A stretch of 64,000 nucleotides of DNA from [Leptolyngbya] sp. JSC-1 (GTDB lineage: Bacteria; Cyanobacteriota; Cyanobacteriia; Elainellales; Elainellaceae): positions 2,741,015 to 2,805,014 of the forward strand of contig KL662191.1 in the NCBI GenBank assembly GCA_000733415.1, given 5' to 3'. Positions 1 to 8,904 of this stretch are shown in pieces. Below the pieces are notes generated by a model. It did no database searches, was not told where the DNA came from, and saw nothing but the letters and a program-made list of their open reading frames with translations. How positions within the stretch are numbered: position 1 is the stretch's first letter; each line of letters starts with the position of its first letter. Both the position numbers and the translations under genes were made by a program.

Positions 1-1
1 T

Positions 2-1117
2 GCGCCCTGCATCATCTTCATCGATGAGATTGACGCGGTGGGGCGGCAGCGAGGAGCTGGGATTGGTGGAGGCAACGATGAGCGAGAGCAGACGCTGAAC
101 CAGTTGCTGACCGAGATGGACGGGTTTGAGGGGAACACGGGCATCATCATCATTGCAGCGACGAACCGGCCGGATGTGTTGGACTCAGCGCTGCTGCGAC
201 CGGGCCGCTTTGACCGTCAAGTTACGGTAGATTTACCGGGCTACAAAGGTCGGTTGGGCATTTTAGAGGTTCACGCTCGCAACAAGAAGATGGACCCCGA
301 AGTGTCGCTAGAAGCGATTGCTCGCCGCACGCCTGGTTTTTCCGGTGCCGAACTGGCGAATATGCTGAACGAAGCGGCAATTCTGACAGCTCGTCGTCGC
401 AAAGACGCCATCACCATGCTGGAAATCGACGATGCGATCGACCGTGTCACGACTGGTATGACCTTGGCTCCCTTGCTAGACAGCAAGAAAAAACGGCTGA
501 TTGCCTACCACGAAGCGGGTCATGCGCTGCTGATGACGCTGCTGAAAAACTCAGATCCGCTCAACAAAGTGACGATCATTCCTCGCTCCGGCGGGATTGG
601 CGGCTTTGCCCAGCAAACGTTCAACGAAGAAATGATCGACAGCGGTCTGTACACGCGGGCTTGGCTGCTGGATCGAATCACGATTGCCCTAGGCGGGCGG
701 GCTGCCGAGCAAGAAGTATTTGGCGACGCCGAAATTACCGTTGGAGCCAGCAATGACATCCAGGTAGTGGCCAACTTGGCGCGGGAAATGGTGACGCGAT
801 ACGGCATGTCGGATCTGGGACCGTTCGCCCTGGAAAGCGGCAATACGGAGGTCTTTTTAGGGCGAGATTGGATGTCTCGCGCCGAATATTCGGAGGAAGT
901 GGCAACCAAGATTGACCAGCAAGTGCGACAAATTGCGGTGCACTGCTACTCCGAAGCCCGCCGGATTGTGCGTGAACACCGGGAATTGCTGGACCAAATC
1001 GTTGAGATCCTGTTGGATCAGGAAACGATTGAAGGCGAGCAGTTCCGGCAGATTGTGGCTCAGCACACGGCCCTGCCTGAGAAGCAGCTAGCTGCCAACA
1101 AAGTGTCTGCCAGTTAG
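2..1117 (+). CDS. ftsH: ATP-dependent zinc metalloprotease FtsH (5' truncated by window edge)
   Basis: Only the C-terminal part of an FtsH is present; the reading frame is open from base 2 and the Walker A and membrane region lie outside the window. Visible are the Walker B acidic motif (IIFIDEID), the second region of homology (TNRPDVLDSALLRPGRFDR) and the zinc-protease motif HEAGH near base 515, followed by the helical protease domain. FtsH is a membrane-anchored hexameric AAA+ protease; in cyanobacteria it degrades damaged thylakoid proteins such as D1 and regulatory factors. It differs clearly from the second FtsH at 4921-6945, so these are two paralogs rather than a recent duplication. 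Which of the cyanobacterial FtsH1-4 types it is cannot be settled from this fragment. Confidence 0.96.
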   Translation, partial: APCIIFIDEIDAVGRQRGAGIGGGNDEREQTLNQLLTEMDGFEGNTGIIIIAATNRPDVLDSALLRPGRFDRQVTVDLPGYKGRLGILEVHARNKKMDPEVSLEAIARRTPGFSGAELANMLNEAAILTARRRKDAITMLEIDDAIDRVTTGMTLAPLLDSKKKRLIAYHEAGHALLMTLLKNSDPLNKVTIIPRSGGIGGFAQQTFNEEMIDSGLYTRAWLLDRITIALGGRAAEQEVFGDAEITVGASNDIQVVANLAREMVTRYGMSDLGPFALESGNTEVFLGRDWMSRAEYSEEVATKIDQQVRQIAVHCYSEARRIVREHRELLDQIVEILLDQETIEGEQFRQIVAQHTALPEKQLAANKVSAS

Positions 1118-1198
1118 TTCAATGTCCTAAGCCATCGTCAGCAAGTCTAGATCCGATTTTTAGTGCATCGCATCAGCGGGCATACGAGCGTAGAACCT

Positions 1199-2068
1199 AT
1201 GGCAAAAACACTGTTGGTTGGTCTTAAATCCGATGATTTCCGGCATCCGCTCGATCTGCAAGCAACCCAGATGTTGAAACAGCTTGGTGGTCTAGATTTG
1301 CTGGTGCGGTCATTGCTTGGCTCTGTGGCCGAACAGTTTTTCTATCTGGAAAATATCGCGTCTGGCATTCTGGTCAGCGAGCAACAGTTGCCCCATCTGC
1401 ATCAGCTTTTGCTAGAAGCCTGCCAGATCCTCGATCTGGAGCCGCCCCAGCTCTATGTGCGCCAAAACCCGTCTCCGAATGCCTATACCTTTGCGGTGCG
1501 GGGCAAACAGCCGTTTATTGTACTGCATACCTCCCTGGTTGAGCTGCTGACGCCTGCCGAGATTCAGGCTGTGATTGCCCATGAGTTGGGGCATCTGAAA
1601 TGCGAGCACAGCGTTTACCTGACGTTGGCCAATCTGGTGATTCTCACTGCTGGCCAGTTGTCGCCTTGGGGGGCTGTGCTGGTGCAGAGCTTGCAAAACC
1701 AGATTATGGAATGGGTGCGGTGCGCTGAGTTTAGCTGTGACCGAGCCGCGCTGTTGGTGACACAGGACCCGCGAGTCGTGGCCTCGGTGCTGATGAAGCT
1801 CACCGGCGGCTCACCGGCTCTGGCCTCCCAGCTCAATCTGGACGCCTTCTTAGCCCAGGCCCGCTCCTACGACGATGCCAACCTGGATGAGTTGGGCAAA
1901 ATGCTGAAACAAATGCAAACTGCCCGACTGACCCACCCGGTTCCGGTCCTACGAGCGCGAGAAATCGATCGCTGGTCTAGCAGTCAGGACTATCAATCGC
2001 TGCTACAAAAACGCTCAATGAGCTATAATGGGAAAGTTGACATCCAGGGCGGATGGCGAAATTGGTAG
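1199..2068 (+). CDS. M48 family metallopeptidase
   Basis: The protein of about 289 residues has the zinc-metalloprotease motif HELGH (in VIAHELGHLK) in its middle, typical of the M48 (HtpX/Ste24-like) family. A conserved block PNAYTFAVRGKQPFIV and the segment after HELGH fit the short cyanobacterial M48 proteins. A hydrophobic stretch follows the active site and could be membrane-associated. A GTG start at 1163 is possible, but the ATG at 1199 starts at the conserved N-terminus, so it is preferred. The frame runs into the downstream tRNA-Leu and stops 22 bases inside it. Substrate unknown; membrane protein quality control is an inference from the family. Confidence 0.88.
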   Translation: MAKTLLVGLKSDDFRHPLDLQATQMLKQLGGLDLLVRSLLGSVAEQFFYLENIASGILVSEQQLPHLHQLLLEACQILDLEPPQLYVRQNPSPNAYTFAVRGKQPFIVLHTSLVELLTPAEIQAVIAHELGHLKCEHSVYLTLANLVILTAGQLSPWGAVLVQSLQNQIMEWVRCAEFSCDRAALLVTQDPRVVASVLMKLTGGSPALASQLNLDAFLAQARSYDDANLDELGKMLKQMQTARLTHPVPVLRAREIDRWSSSQDYQSLLQKRSMSYNGKVDIQGGWRNW

Positions 2069-2128
2069 ACGCACCACACTCAAAATGTGGCGACTTCGGT
2101 CATGTCGGTTCGAGTCCGACTCTGCCCA
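2047..2128 (+). tRNA. tRNA-Leu (anticodon CAA)
   Basis: A full cloverleaf can be drawn. The 7-bp acceptor stem GGGCGGA/TCTGCCC has one G-U pair, and the discriminator A is at 2128. The anticodon stem CCACA/TGTGG encloses loop CTCAAAA, giving anticodon CAA. The T arm is GTCGG-TTCGAGT-CCGAC. A variable arm of class II size fits tRNA-Leu. CCA is not encoded. The first 22 bases overlap the 3' end of the M48 peptidase gene on the same strand. Confidence 0.96.
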
Positions 2129-2151
2129 TTGCCTTTCAGAATATTTTCAAC

Positions 2152-2171
2152 GGCTGACAGCCATATTTTTT
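2152..2171 (+). terminator. weak hairpin plus T-run after tRNA-Leu
   Basis: GGCT-GAC-AGCC followed three bases later by six Ts, 23 bases downstream of the tRNA. The stem is only 4 bp, so it is a tentative terminator. Confidence 0.3.
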
Positions 2172-2281
2172 GACGTACTTTTTTAGTAGGGAAATTACGG
2201 AATGCTTAGCCGTTTGGCTGAAGGAATTCCTAGTTACGATCTAAATGCAGTGAAGGCAAATAAACGAAGGCAGATAAACTT

Positions 2282-2545
2282 ATGAGCCAGCGCTTGAAAC
2301 GATGGGAATCGCCACGTCGAGAAGGGCGAAACAATAAAGGCCGAGGCGGCAGTGCCCGACAGCGTCAAAAACAGAAACAGCTCAAGGCACTGAGACAAAA
2401 ACTCAAGCAAACAGATCAGCAAGCTGATGATCACGGAGGGAAGGACAGTATTGGTCTCTTCCCTCTTCGATTTTTTACTCCTTTGGTTGTTCAGCTCTAT
2501 CAACAGACCGAGTGTGGGCTGCCCACTACCAACCCCCGCTACTGA
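2282..2545 (+). CDS. small basic hypothetical protein
   Basis: An 87-residue frame with a strongly basic, Gln/Lys/Arg-rich first half (about residues 1-50), preceded by GAAGG ten bases upstream of the ATG. I do not recognise the family. The second half is less convincing because a hairpin with a T-run (2436-2476) lies inside it; the true product may be shorter or the frame may be fortuitous. The nearest gene downstream is convergent. Confidence 0.4.
   Translation: MSQRLKRWESPRREGRNNKGRGGSARQRQKQKQLKALRQKLKQTDQQADDHGGKDSIGLFPLRFFTPLVVQLYQQTECGLPTTNPRY
2436..2476 (+). terminator. possible terminator hairpin
   Basis: Perfect 8-bp inverted repeat GAGGGAAG/CTTCCCTC with a 14-base loop, followed after five bases by six Ts. 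It lies within the 3' half of the small basic ORF and 100 bp before the end of the convergent creatininase gene. Confidence 0.35.
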
Positions 2546-2573
2546 TGAACAATGGCTCGCTTAGTTGTCTACC

Positions 2574-3320
2574 CTAATCCTGCGCCAAGAACTCTAAATA
2601 ACTGCTGCTCAAGTCCTTCACGGCTCGCTCATAGAACTGTTTGCCATGCTCAGGCGTGGCTAGAGCTGGATTAGACCCCATACGTCCATCGGGATAGCGC
2701 CGGCGAAAGTCAGCCGCACCGTAAATCGGATGGCCCGAGGCCACCTCTGGTGACAACTCCGCCTGTTTAATCGCTTCAGGATAAACATATTGGGTCAGGG
2801 CAACTTCGCTGGGCGTGGCATGAGACCCTTCCTGATTGCCGTATAGTTTCTTTGCCAACTGATAAACCGAACTGCACATAAACCAGTTGGCTAGACGACA
2901 CTGCACCCGGTCGCTATTGGGTAGATTCAGGTCGGCCAATACAGCATAGGTCTCGGAAAAGGCGGCTTTGAGAGTTGCGATGTTGCCGCCATGCCCATTG
3001 ATAAAGAAAAACTTGGTAAATCCAGCCCTTGCCAAACTAGTGAGGTAGTCACGGATCACCAACATCAGCGTACTGGGGCGCAGACTAATACTGCCCGGAA
3101 AGGCAGTGTGGTGTAGAGCCATGCCCACATTGATTGTCGGGGCTACTAAAGCCTGAGTTGCCTCCCCGACGCCACGAGCAACCGCCTCAGCGCAGATCGC
3201 GTCGGTGCCAATCAAGCCGGTCGGCCCATGTTGCTCGGTGGAGCCGATGGGAAGAATTAAACCCGAAGAGCGGTTCAAGTAGGCTTCGACTTCAGGCCAG
3301 GTACTTAAATGCAACAACAT
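2574..3320 (-). CDS. creatininase family protein
   Basis: The 248-residue product has the hallmarks of the creatininase/creatinine amidohydrolase superfamily: LPIGSTEQHGP near residue 24, GTDA soon after (metal ligands), a HHTAFPG motif and FFINGHGGN in the middle. These form a binuclear metal site hydrolysing cyclic amide or formamide bonds. The family also includes enzymes of cofactor and nucleotide biosynthesis, so the substrate cannot be named from sequence. Length is normal for the family. It is monocistronic, with about 700 bp of non-coding DNA upstream. Confidence 0.88.
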   Translation of the reverse strand: MLLHLSTWPEVEAYLNRSSGLILPIGSTEQHGPTGLIGTDAICAEAVARGVGEATQALVAPTINVGMALHHTAFPGSISLRPSTLMLVIRDYLTSLARAGFTKFFFINGHGGNIATLKAAFSETYAVLADLNLPNSDRVQCRLANWFMCSSVYQLAKKLYGNQEGSHATPSEVALTQYVYPEAIKQAELSPEVASGHPIYGAADFRRRYPDGRMGSNPALATPEHGKQFYERAVKDLSSSYLEFLAQD

Positions 3321-4041
3321 AAATAGTCAATCAGAAGTTAATCAGGCCAATCAGGCCAATCAGCCATTGAGCTAGTGAGGTTTGCAGCCATTTTACTAAG
3401 ATCTGTGAAGTTAAGCACCGTAAAGCGGCTGTAGACCTGGGACAATCCCCAAATTTTCTCTAATCTCGTTAGAATGGTAGGTAAATTTTAGTGCCTTCTG
3501 CAGCATCAGTGGGATAATCTTACTAAACTTGAAGGAAGGCCAACTCTACTCCTCACTCGCTCGGACCGGTGAACTCTCTTGTGAACTTTTGTATCGTTTT
3601 TGTGTCGAACGACTTGTCTCATCTCTTTCAGATCGTGCCCATTTCCCGGCTTCCAGATCTGCTGTATCTGGGGTCCATTGAAGGTTGCTAGCGTCACTCA
3701 CCGCTTATGCAGTTTGATGGGCGATTTGTTCTATTTACCCTAGCTAACTCTGATGATGAACTTAACGGCTTCCCGGCATTTCCGAAGACGCTCAAGGTTT
3801 TTCCCCTCTTTATCCGGCCTGCCTAATTCCTTCTCCAGCTTCTGTCGGCACTATGCCTCTTGCTAGACTGGAGCCATGAAACAAGACTTTTTCACAGATT
3901 TTATGACTCAAATACCTGTGATAGGCGGGCAAAGAATTTTGTCCAGTTTTATGGTTTGACTGCCGAGGCGACTACTCGTATCAGGTGAGTAGAAATCTCA
4001 ACGTCCTTGTTTGAAAACAGTTTGCTCAGGAGACGCCATAC
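3321..4041. other. intergenic region, no gene seen
   Basis: About 720 bp between two divergent genes. A short direct repeat of AATCAGGCCA (three partial copies, about 3343-3362) lies just upstream of the creatininase start. CAGGAG at 4027-4032 is the ribosome binding site of the next gene. A 63-codon minus-strand frame at 3506-3697 has no recognisable features. Confidence 0.6.
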
Positions 4042-4350
4042 ATGCTACACCGCAAGATCTATCAACTCTGTTGTGATGGTCGCGAGGTTTGGATCTTTTT
4101 GCGGGATCAACAACGTTGGATTGAGCGTGCCCGTATCTTAGATATTGAAGGCGATTTAGTGACAGTCCGCTATGAAACCGAAGAAGAAGATGAGATCTGC
4201 TCTTGGGAGGAGATGATTCGTCTAGAGAGTATCGGTTCGGTGATGCAAAAACTGGCGACTGTGCCACGCGGTGATACTGAACCCCTCGTTTCTGAAGATT
4301 GTCCGGAGGTGGAACGTATCCGTAATCACCCTGATATCAATCCAGACTAA
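4042..4350 (+). CDS. conserved cyanobacterial protein, DUF6679-like
   Basis: A 102-residue acidic protein beginning MLHRKIYQLCCDGREVW. It resembles a short protein widespread in cyanobacteria that I associate with DUF6679 (from memory, not searched). It reads as a compact beta-rich domain up to about residue 75, then a disordered acidic tail. No membrane segment or signal peptide. The start is supported by CAGGAG nine bases upstream. A strong terminator follows 18 bases after the stop, so it is probably a single-gene unit. Function unknown. Confidence 0.8.
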   Translation: MLHRKIYQLCCDGREVWIFLRDQQRWIERARILDIEGDLVTVRYETEEEDEICSWEEMIRLESIGSVMQKLATVPRGDTEPLVSEDCPEVERIRNHPDINPD

Positions 4351-4368
4351 TCATTGAATATAGATAGT

Positions 4369-4398
4369 ACGGGGATGGAGTTGATTCGTCCCCGTTTT
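4369..4398 (+). terminator. rho-independent terminator
   Basis: Perfect 7-bp stem ACGGGGA/TCCCCGT with a 13-base loop and a TTTT tail, directly after the DUF6679-like gene. Confidence 0.75.
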
Positions 4399-4415
4399 GC
4401 TATCTGCTCTGGCCG

Positions 4416-4775
4416 CTAAAGTGAGTCCCGCAGTAAATCCGACTCAAAATCATCCCAATGAGGTTCAGGATGACGCCAGAGTAGGTTTCGCAAAATATCT
4501 GCCTCAATAGCCGCAATTTCCTCCTGGTGAAATAGCTCGACTAGGGCCTGTACATCCCGCTCCCGCAAGGGCAGCAGCGGAGCCGCATGGGTGATGGGCG
4601 GCATTCTAAAAAACGACTCAGCCCCCGTTGCTGCTTGGATTGGAGGCAAAGAGGCAATTGTTTCATCCATCTCAAGCGATGCAAACAGCGGAGTGCCAAA
4701 TTGTTCAGCCGCTTGGCTTTCAACAAACGCTTCGCGAGGAGAGGTCTGGTCCGGGGGTTGGAGATTGGGGGACAT
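4416..4775 (-). CDS. hypothetical protein
   Basis: A 119-residue acidic frame with a Pro-rich N-terminal half and a helical, Glu/Leu-rich C-terminal half. I do not recognise the family. No clear Shine-Dalgarno precedes the ATG. It sits 145 bp downstream of the ftsH stop on the same strand, so co-transcription is possible. The amino acid composition is plausible for a real protein, but evidence is limited to the open frame. Confidence 0.5.
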   Translation of the reverse strand: MSPNLQPPDQTSPREAFVESQAAEQFGTPLFASLEMDETIASLPPIQAATGAESFFRMPPITHAAPLLPLRERDVQALVELFHQEEIAAIEADILRNLLWRHPEPHWDDFESDLLRDSL

Positions 4776-4920
4776 GCGTGTAGAAGCACCTACTATGGTT
4801 TCAACCAGTCCTGATTTGTTCAGGCTAAGTTTGAATCGGGGGTGCTGTCAACCCGAAATCAGCAAAATCACCGTCAACGAGACGCTTACACCACAGAATC
4901 TCCCCAGCTCATGCTCGTTT

Positions 4921-6945
4921 TCACGAATTTCCCAACTCATCGGCCAGCGGCTGCCATTCGCCGGTTTGTAACCAGTCAGTCAACCCAGTCGGGGCTTTAG
5001 CGCGTTTCAAATACTGTTGCAGGACTTCGCCTTCTAGGACTTCGTTTTGCAATAGGGTTTCGGCAATTTCCTCTAACAGATCCCGATTCAGCCGCAAAAT
5101 CTCTTGAGCTACCTGATGGGCGGCGTCAATAATCCGCTGCACTTCTTGATCAATTAGGGCAGTGACTTCGGGGCTAATGGCGCGACGGGCACTGTTGGGA
5201 TTGAGGAACTGCTGCTGAATCCGCTCAAAGGCCACCGGGCCAAGTTTGCTATTCATACCGTAAATTGTCACCATCCGTTCCGCCAGATCAGTGGCTTTCT
5301 GGATATCATCGCTGGCTCCAGTCGAAACCTTGCCAAACACCACTTCCTCGGAAGAACGTCCGCCCAGCAGCGTAGCAATCCGTCCGCGAATCTCATCCTC
5401 CGCCATCAAAAAGCGGTCTTCTTCGGGCAGTTGCAGCGTATAGCCCAGGGCACCCACTCCGCGTGGCACAATCGAGATTTTCTCGACTCGGTTGGATCCA
5501 GGCATCAGGAAACCGACAATTGCATGGCCGACTTCGTGGTAGGAGACAATTTTGCGCTCCAAGGGATTGAGGACACGAGACTTGCGCTCTAGTCCGGCAA
5601 TTACTCGTTCGATCGCCTCATTCAGGTCAGCCATTCTCACCAGAGTCTGGTTCTTACGAGCAGCCAACAGAGCGGCTTCGTTAATCAGGTTTGCCAGATC
5701 GGCACCAGAAAATCCGGGCGTGCGTGTGGCAATCGCACCCAAATCCACATCGCTGTCCAACTGCACCTTTTTGGCATGAACGCGCAGAATGGCTTCGCGG
5801 CCTAGCTTATCTGGACGATCGACTGTGACGAGGCGATCAAATCGACCCGGACGCCGCAGGGCTGGATCGAGCACTTCGGGACGGTTGGTGGCGGCAATGA
5901 TGATCACGCCGGTATTGCCTTCAAACCCGTCCATTTCGGTGAGCAACTGGTTCAGTGTCTGCTCTTGTTCGTCGTTGCTGCCCAAGGCACTATTGCTGCT
6001 TCTGGCCTTACCGAGCGCATCCAATTCGTCGATAAATACGATGCAGGGCGCTTTTTGTTTCGCCTGCTGGAACAGATCGCGCACCCGCGCCGCGCCCACC
6101 CCCACAAACAGCTCGATAAACTCGGAGCCAGAAATGCTGAAAAAGGGAACTCCCGCCTCTCCGGCAATTGCCTTTGCCAGCAAGGTTTTGCCCGTTCCAG
6201 GCGGACCCACCAGCAGCACGCCCTTAGGAATTACCGCACCGATCCGGGTGTATTTATCTGGCTGTTTAAGAAATTCGACGATTTCTTCGAGTTCGGCTTT
6301 GGCTTCATCTTCCCCAGCCACATCATCAAACGTCACGCCTGTGTTGCCTTCGGCATAGATGCGCGCCTTACTTCTACCCACGGTCAGTGCTGCCGAACCA
6401 CCCTGCGCTCGTTGCAGAAACCAGGCCCAAATTCCGACAAAAATCAGCGGTGGTAGCACCCAACCCAGTAGCGTACTCAGAAAGCCTCCCTGGGGTGCGG
6501 CCCGAAACTCCACGTTATTCTCTTCTAGCAATTCAACTAAATTGCGGGTGTTGTCAGCAATCGGCACCGTTGAGTAAACCGGCTGCTGTTGGTCTCGGAA
6601 GTTAGGTGCTTCGGGAGTAGCGGGTGGGGGAGGTGAGGGAGATGGGGAAGATGGGGGAGGTGAGGGAGATGGGGAAGTGGGTTGGGCTGGTGTGGCCTCG
6701 GCCCCTTCTGTACCTTCCTTCAGGATGTAGCGGATTTCGGTTTCTCCTAGCAGCGCTTCTTCTACGTTGCCTGCTCGAACTTGCTTGAGGAATTCGCTGT
6801 AGGAGACGCGAGTGCGGCCCGGTCCCAAGGCTGGCAGCACCACATAATTGATCAAAAATAGCGTTACCAATAGCGACAACAAACTGCTGCCAAAGTTACG
6901 CGGCTGAGGCGGTTTACCATCTTTTTTCTTGTTCTCAACTGGCAT
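4921..6945 (-). CDS. ftsH: ATP-dependent zinc metalloprotease FtsH (complete paralog)
   Basis: A complete FtsH of 674 residues. The first membrane helix lies at about residues 20-45. A lumenal/periplasmic domain with a Pro/Ser-rich insert follows, then a second helix (about 155-175). Walker A is GPPGTGKT, Walker B is IVFIDELD, the second region of homology is TNRPEVLDPALRRPGRFDR, and the protease motif is HEVGH. The start is set by AGGAGG at 6951-6956, five bases before the ATG at 6945; an ATG 39 bases upstream lacks such a site. Motifs after HEVGH resemble the Synechocystis FtsH4-like branch, an uncertain assignment. The Pro/Ser insert is encoded by a tandem repeat (6626-6677). FtsH hexamers remove damaged membrane proteins. 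Confidence 0.97.
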   Translation of the reverse strand: MPVENKKKDGKPPQPRNFGSSLLSLLVTLFLINYVVLPALGPGRTRVSYSEFLKQVRAGNVEEALLGETEIRYILKEGTEGAEATPAQPTSPSPSPPPSSPSPSPPPPATPEAPNFRDQQQPVYSTVPIADNTRNLVELLEENNVEFRAAPQGGFLSTLLGWVLPPLIFVGIWAWFLQRAQGGSAALTVGRSKARIYAEGNTGVTFDDVAGEDEAKAELEEIVEFLKQPDKYTRIGAVIPKGVLLVGPPGTGKTLLAKAIAGEAGVPFFSISGSEFIELFVGVGAARVRDLFQQAKQKAPCIVFIDELDALGKARSSNSALGSNDEQEQTLNQLLTEMDGFEGNTGVIIIAATNRPEVLDPALRRPGRFDRLVTVDRPDKLGREAILRVHAKKVQLDSDVDLGAIATRTPGFSGADLANLINEAALLAARKNQTLVRMADLNEAIERVIAGLERKSRVLNPLERKIVSYHEVGHAIVGFLMPGSNRVEKISIVPRGVGALGYTLQLPEEDRFLMAEDEIRGRIATLLGGRSSEEVVFGKVSTGASDDIQKATDLAERMVTIYGMNSKLGPVAFERIQQQFLNPNSARRAISPEVTALIDQEVQRIIDAAHQVAQEILRLNRDLLEEIAETLLQNEVLEGEVLQQYLKRAKAPTGLTDWLQTGEWQPLADELGNS
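6626..6677 (-). repeat. 27-bp-period tandem repeat inside ftsH
   Basis: Two 25-bp copies (6626-6650 and 6653-6677) of a GGGGGAGGTGAGGGAGATGG-type unit. They encode the Ser-Pro-rich insert in the non-cytoplasmic domain of FtsH. Copy number is expected to vary between strains. Confidence 0.8.
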
Positions 6946-6990
6946 CCCAGCCTCCTGTGGGTTGAATATGGCGCACTTCTTCAATTCTAT

Positions 6991-7878
6991 CTACAGAGGA
7001 TAGCGTCCCCGATTTTGCTGTCGAGCGGTTTGACGGCGACGCTTTTCGGGCGTCAGATCCTCGAAACAGTAGGGACAGGAAATACCCTCCTCGTAGTAGG
7101 GGGATGCCTTGTCAGCCTCAGCAATAGGATGCCCACAGCTCACGCACATCTCGTGGTTGCCTGGTTCTAATCCATGCTGGACCGCAACCCGCTGATCAAA
7201 TACAAAGCACTCGCCCTGCCATAAGCTCTCCGCTGTAGGCACTGCTTCTAGGTACTTAAGAATGCCGCCTTTTAGGTGATAGACCTGTTGAAATCCCTGC
7301 GCCAGCAGATAGGCCGAAGCCTTTTCGCAACGAATGCCGCCGGTACAGAACATCGCCACTTTCTGATGCTTCGTTGGATCGAGGGTTTGTCGCACATAGT
7401 CTGGAAATTCCCGAAAGGAGCGGGTACCTGGATTCTGCGCTCCCTTGAAGCTGCCAATCTCCACTTCGTACTGGTTGCGTGTATCGATCACAATCACATC
7501 TGGATCGGAGATGAGTGCATTCCAGTCCTGTGGTTCAACATAAGTTCCTACCTGTTCGTTGGGGTCAACCGGCACACCCAGGGTGACGATTTCTCGCTTC
7601 AGGCGGATCTTCAACCGCTCAAAGGGCATAGTGGGGGCAAAGGATTCTTTGGCTTCTAAATCGGCCAGTCGGGCATCGGAGCGCAGATAGGCCAGCACTT
7701 GGTCAACCGCTTCACGAGTCCCCGCAATCGTGCCATTAATACCTTCTGCTGCTAGCAAAATCGTGCCGCGAATATTCTGTTCGGTGCAATGTTGGAGCAG
7801 CGTAGGCTGTATCTCGGCACAGTCGGGTAGACGAACAAATTTGTAGAACGTGGCAACAATTATGGGCGAAACACTCAT
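6991..7878 (-). CDS. trhO: tRNA uridine 5-oxyacetic acid/5-hydroxyuridine synthesis protein TrhO (rhodanese-like)
   Basis: The 295-residue product matches the YceA/TrhO family. An N-terminal acylphosphatase-like region contains GTILLAAEGINGT. A central rhodanese domain has active-site loop FCTGGIRCEKA with the catalytic Cys. The C-terminal region carries paired cysteines (CVSC, CPYC) that probably bind zinc. TrhO hydroxylates U34 of some tRNAs using prephenate-independent chemistry. The frame is open upstream to 8157, but family similarity begins at the ATG at 7878 (MSVSPIIVATFYK) and the longer version has a non-conserved extension. It lies 45 bp upstream of ftsH on the same strand. Confidence 0.93.
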   Translation of the reverse strand: MSVSPIIVATFYKFVRLPDCAEIQPTLLQHCTEQNIRGTILLAAEGINGTIAGTREAVDQVLAYLRSDARLADLEAKESFAPTMPFERLKIRLKREIVTLGVPVDPNEQVGTYVEPQDWNALISDPDVIVIDTRNQYEVEIGSFKGAQNPGTRSFREFPDYVRQTLDPTKHQKVAMFCTGGIRCEKASAYLLAQGFQQVYHLKGGILKYLEAVPTAESLWQGECFVFDQRVAVQHGLEPGNHEMCVSCGHPIAEADKASPYYEEGISCPYCFEDLTPEKRRRQTARQQNRGRYPL

Positions 7879-8031
7879 GGGCGAAAAATACTTGAAACCC
7901 TTGCATAAACCGCTTTCCCAGTTTAGCTCTGATTTTTGACCATGTGATTCTTGAAGCAGTTTGGCTGTTTTCTGAAGGAAACCCTTTAGGATATAGAGAA
8001 AATTCTGTGTTGAATCGTGTCCGAATCTGCC

Positions 8032-8904
8032 ATGACGACTCAAAATCAGCCTCAAAAACAACTCGTCAATGTCAAAACCGGCGAACCCTATCAGCCGGTG
8101 CGGATTTACTATCAGGTATTCAAGAACAAAAAGAAAACTGTCTTGAGTGCGCTGCAAAAGCTCAAGTGCATTGAATACGAACCAGAGCGGGACCGCTGGA
8201 ATTGGCTCTATGAAGCCGAAGCCAAAAAGCTGAGATTCACCCGTTCGTATGGCGCTCTCACCGCTGCCGATAAGCCCTTGATTCTAGGCTACTTCACCTT
8301 TCGTGGTGAGGAGCAAATGCTGCTAGATCTACGCTCGTTTGAGCGAGCCACCCATGCCATCGACTTTTTTGACAAACGCATCAATCGCTATGCAGCCACG
8401 CCAACCCATATGCGGATTGTGAATCGGTTATTTTCCCTGGAAGACATGCCGAATCGCGAAATTCATCCCTCGCTGGATCCGTTCTTTAATCGGGAAAATG
8501 TTCCCTGTTTGGCGCACCAAATGGAGCAGCAGTTCGAGCAAATTGAAGCCGAACATGCCGATGACCCAGAAGGCAAGGAAAAGGCACTGCAAGCCTATCT
8601 CGATCAGCACATGAACCAGCCCCACCCCGAAATCGAAGAGCTAATCATTCACCCCGACAAAATTGATCGGCTCGGCTTACCAATGGCGCTGCAAATGCGA
8701 CAGGTCGAAGCCTTCGAGCACTGGCGCGGCAACTTTACCTTCCGAGCCACCGATGTGATTCAACAATGGGTAGAGGCAATGGCCGACGAGTTCGATGACG
8801 AGTTCGATGACGAGTTCGATGACGAGGTAGTCGAGGAAATAACTGAAGCAGAGGCAGAAGCAACGCAGAAAGAGGCTTCACAATCTGATAGATCTGATAG
8901 CTAA
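8032..8904 (+). CDS. conserved cyanobacterial hypothetical protein with acidic tail
   Basis: About 290 residues, soluble, with an N-terminal basic, Gln-rich stretch and a body rich in aromatic and charged residues (for example NWLYEAEAKKLRF). I recognise no catalytic motif. The C-terminus is very acidic and contains a perfect short tandem repeat giving DEFD units. The ATG at 8032 is preferred over an in-frame GTG 15 bases upstream. The stop overlaps the end of the convergent antiporter gene by four bases. The upstream trhO gene is divergent. Confidence 0.8.
   Translation: MTTQNQPQKQLVNVKTGEPYQPVRIYYQVFKNKKKTVLSALQKLKCIEYEPERDRWNWLYEAEAKKLRFTRSYGALTAADKPLILGYFTFRGEEQMLLDLRSFERATHAIDFFDKRINRYAATPTHMRIVNRLFSLEDMPNREIHPSLDPFFNRENVPCLAHQMEQQFEQIEAEHADDPEGKEKALQAYLDQHMNQPHPEIEELIIHPDKIDRLGLPMALQMRQVEAFEHWRGNFTFRATDVIQQWVEAMADEFDDEFDDEFDDEVVEEITEAEAEATQKEASQSDRSDS
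8785..8826 (+). repeat. 12-bp tandem repeat in coding sequence
   Basis: Three perfect copies plus a half copy of GACGAGTTCGAT. They encode repeated DEFD in the acidic C-terminus of the hypothetical protein. A slippage-prone site that preserves frame. Confidence 0.9.

Noticed and set aside
3506..3697. 63-codon minus-strand frame in the 3.3-4.0 kb gap
   Set aside because: No ribosome binding site, no recognised motif and odd composition.
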